DNA of 6,854 nt from a bacterium. Lineage in GTDB: Bacteria > ARS69. The stretch is taken from the NCBI GenBank assembly GCA_025774865.1, contig JALGZO010000500.1, positions 1-6,854 of the forward strand, given 5' to 3'. Below the pieces are notes generated by a model. That model did not search any database and was not told the origin of the DNA. It worked only from the letters and a program-made list of their open reading frames with translations. This document shows positions 6,097 to 6,854 of this stretch, piece after piece. Made by a program: the position numbers and the translations under genes. The stretch's first letter is position 1, and each line of letters starts with the position of its first letter.

Positions 6097-6854
6097 GCTC
6101 TGGTCTCCGGGGACGAGGGCAAGTACGGCATGGGATCGTCGCTCTCGACGAATCGTCGCAGCTCCTGCTCGACCGCCGGCTTCGTGAAGAGCTCGCAAAA
6201 CAGATCAATCTCCTCCCGAAGGCGTTCGCGCGGGATGGTCTTGAGGAAACGCTTGGCCGCGGCCCGCGTGTGCGGATCGAACTTGGCCGCCTGGCGAGCG
6301 GTCGAGCGGGCCAGCTCGATCGCCTTGCCGGAACCGGCGAGCTGGCTCACCAGCCCGACCTCCCGGGCTCGCGGGGCCCCTAGACTCCGACCGGTCAGCA
6401 GGAGATCGCGCACGACGGCGTTCCCGAGATCGCGCGACAGGCGTGGGATGCCTCCGAACCCCGGGATGAGCCCGAGCCGGAGCTCCGGGAAACAGAAGCG
6501 CGACATGCGCTCCGCGACGATCAGGTCACATGTGAGAGCCAGCTCGAAGCCGCCGCCGAAGACGACGCCGTGCACTGCGGCGATCGTCGTCAGGGAAGTG
6601 CCGTCGAGGGCGTCGAAGACACGATGGATGCTCTCGAGGAAACTTCGCACGCCGGCCAGACGTTCGGCCGGAGGCAGCTCCTGCATGCGAGAGTAGAGCT
6701 CCCGCAGATCGGCGCCCGCGGAGAAGCCGGCCCCCACCGTGCTGTGGATCAGGAGCGCCCGGGCCTCCGTCTCGAGATCGGGCAACGCATCGCCGAGTCG
6801 CTCGAGGTCCGCGAGCATGACGGTGCCGATCTCGTTCGCGGGCGCACGGTGCAG
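6093..6854 (-). CDS. Enoyl-CoA hydratase/isomerase (crotonase) family protein, 5' partial
   Basis: 253 residues are visible; the start lies beyond the right edge. Beyond the internal ATG at 6818 the frame continues to 6854 as LHRAPANEIGTV, matching the usual 'L.RPPAN' opening of crotonases, so 6818 is not the true start. The first oxyanion-hole segment is GFSAGADLRE (43-52 of the visible part), the second is HGVVFGGGFELA (94-105). Both catalytic glutamates of classical enoyl-CoA hydratase are present (Glu104 in GFEL and Glu124 in FPEL), exactly 20 residues apart as in the rat mitochondrial enzyme (Glu144/Glu164), so real hydratase or dehydratase chemistry on 2-enoyl thioesters is likely. GLIPGFGGIPRLSR and AREVGLVSQL follow as expected. 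The stop overlaps the ACP start, placing it first of the visible genes in a coupled operon. With an ACP partner the substrate may be enoyl-ACP rather than enoyl-CoA. Confidence 0.93.
   Translation of the reverse strand: MHRAPANEIGTVMLADLERLGDALPDLETEARALLIHSTVGAGFSAGADLRELYSRMQELPPAERLAGVRSFLESIHRVFDALDGTSLTTIAAVHGVVFGGGFELALTCDLIVAERMSRFCFPELRLGLIPGFGGIPRLSRDLGNAVVRDLLLTGRSLGAPRAREVGLVSQLAGSGKAIELARSTARQAAKFDPHTRAAAKRFLKTIPRERLREEIDLFCELFTKPAVEQELRRFVESDDPMPYLPSSPETRA

Overview
The window is compact, very GC-rich bacterial DNA with strong GC bias at third codon positions. There are no RNA genes, CRISPR arrays or insertion sequences. The left-edge gene ends in a FlgD-Ig/type IX-like C-terminal domain (PNPF start, AGVYFVRL end). 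That domain on a PQQ-type sugar dehydrogenase, at this GC content, suggests an uncultured FCB-like lineage (Eisenbacteria, Krumholzibacteria or Gemmatimonadota type) or a myxobacterial relative. The lineage is inferred, not proven.

Layout. (1) 2-747, plus strand: 3' part of a secreted PQQ-dependent sugar dehydrogenase-like gene. Its conserved blocks lie in two reading frames, so a frameshift falls at about 167-190. (2) 1770-748, minus strand: two small envelope proteins of unknown function. The first is secreted and carries two copies of a roughly 70-residue unit. The second is membrane-anchored and resembles the first, so they look like paralogues in a two-gene operon. (3) 1771-1918: divergent spacer with a strong interrupted hairpin just upstream of the next gene's ribosome site. 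(4) 1919-3349, plus strand: a soluble protein with hybrid histidine kinase architecture (coiled coil, HisKA-like, HATPase-like, receiver). The phospho-accepting His and Asp and the N-box Asn are all replaced. (5) 6854-3306, minus strand: four tightly coupled genes, in transcription order an enoyl-CoA hydratase (5' end outside the window), an acyl carrier protein, an AMP-forming acyl ligase and a PlsC-type acyltransferase. All three junctions are 4-bp stop/start overlaps (ATGA, ATGA, GTGA).

How the genes may work together. The four-gene cassette has the parts to activate a fatty acid, load it on a dedicated carrier protein, hydrate or dehydrate a 2-enoyl intermediate and transfer an acyl chain to a lysophospholipid or other lipid acceptor. 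Its ligase, carrier and acyltransferase resemble a split version of the bifunctional Aas enzyme (acyl-ACP synthetase plus lysophospholipid acyltransferase) with its own ACP. The pseudo-kinase is convergent with this operon and overlaps its last gene by 44 bp; a functional link is possible but unproven.

The observations most worth following are the catalytically degenerate hybrid kinase, the coupled lipid cassette, the paralogous envelope protein family and the frameshifted dehydrogenase.
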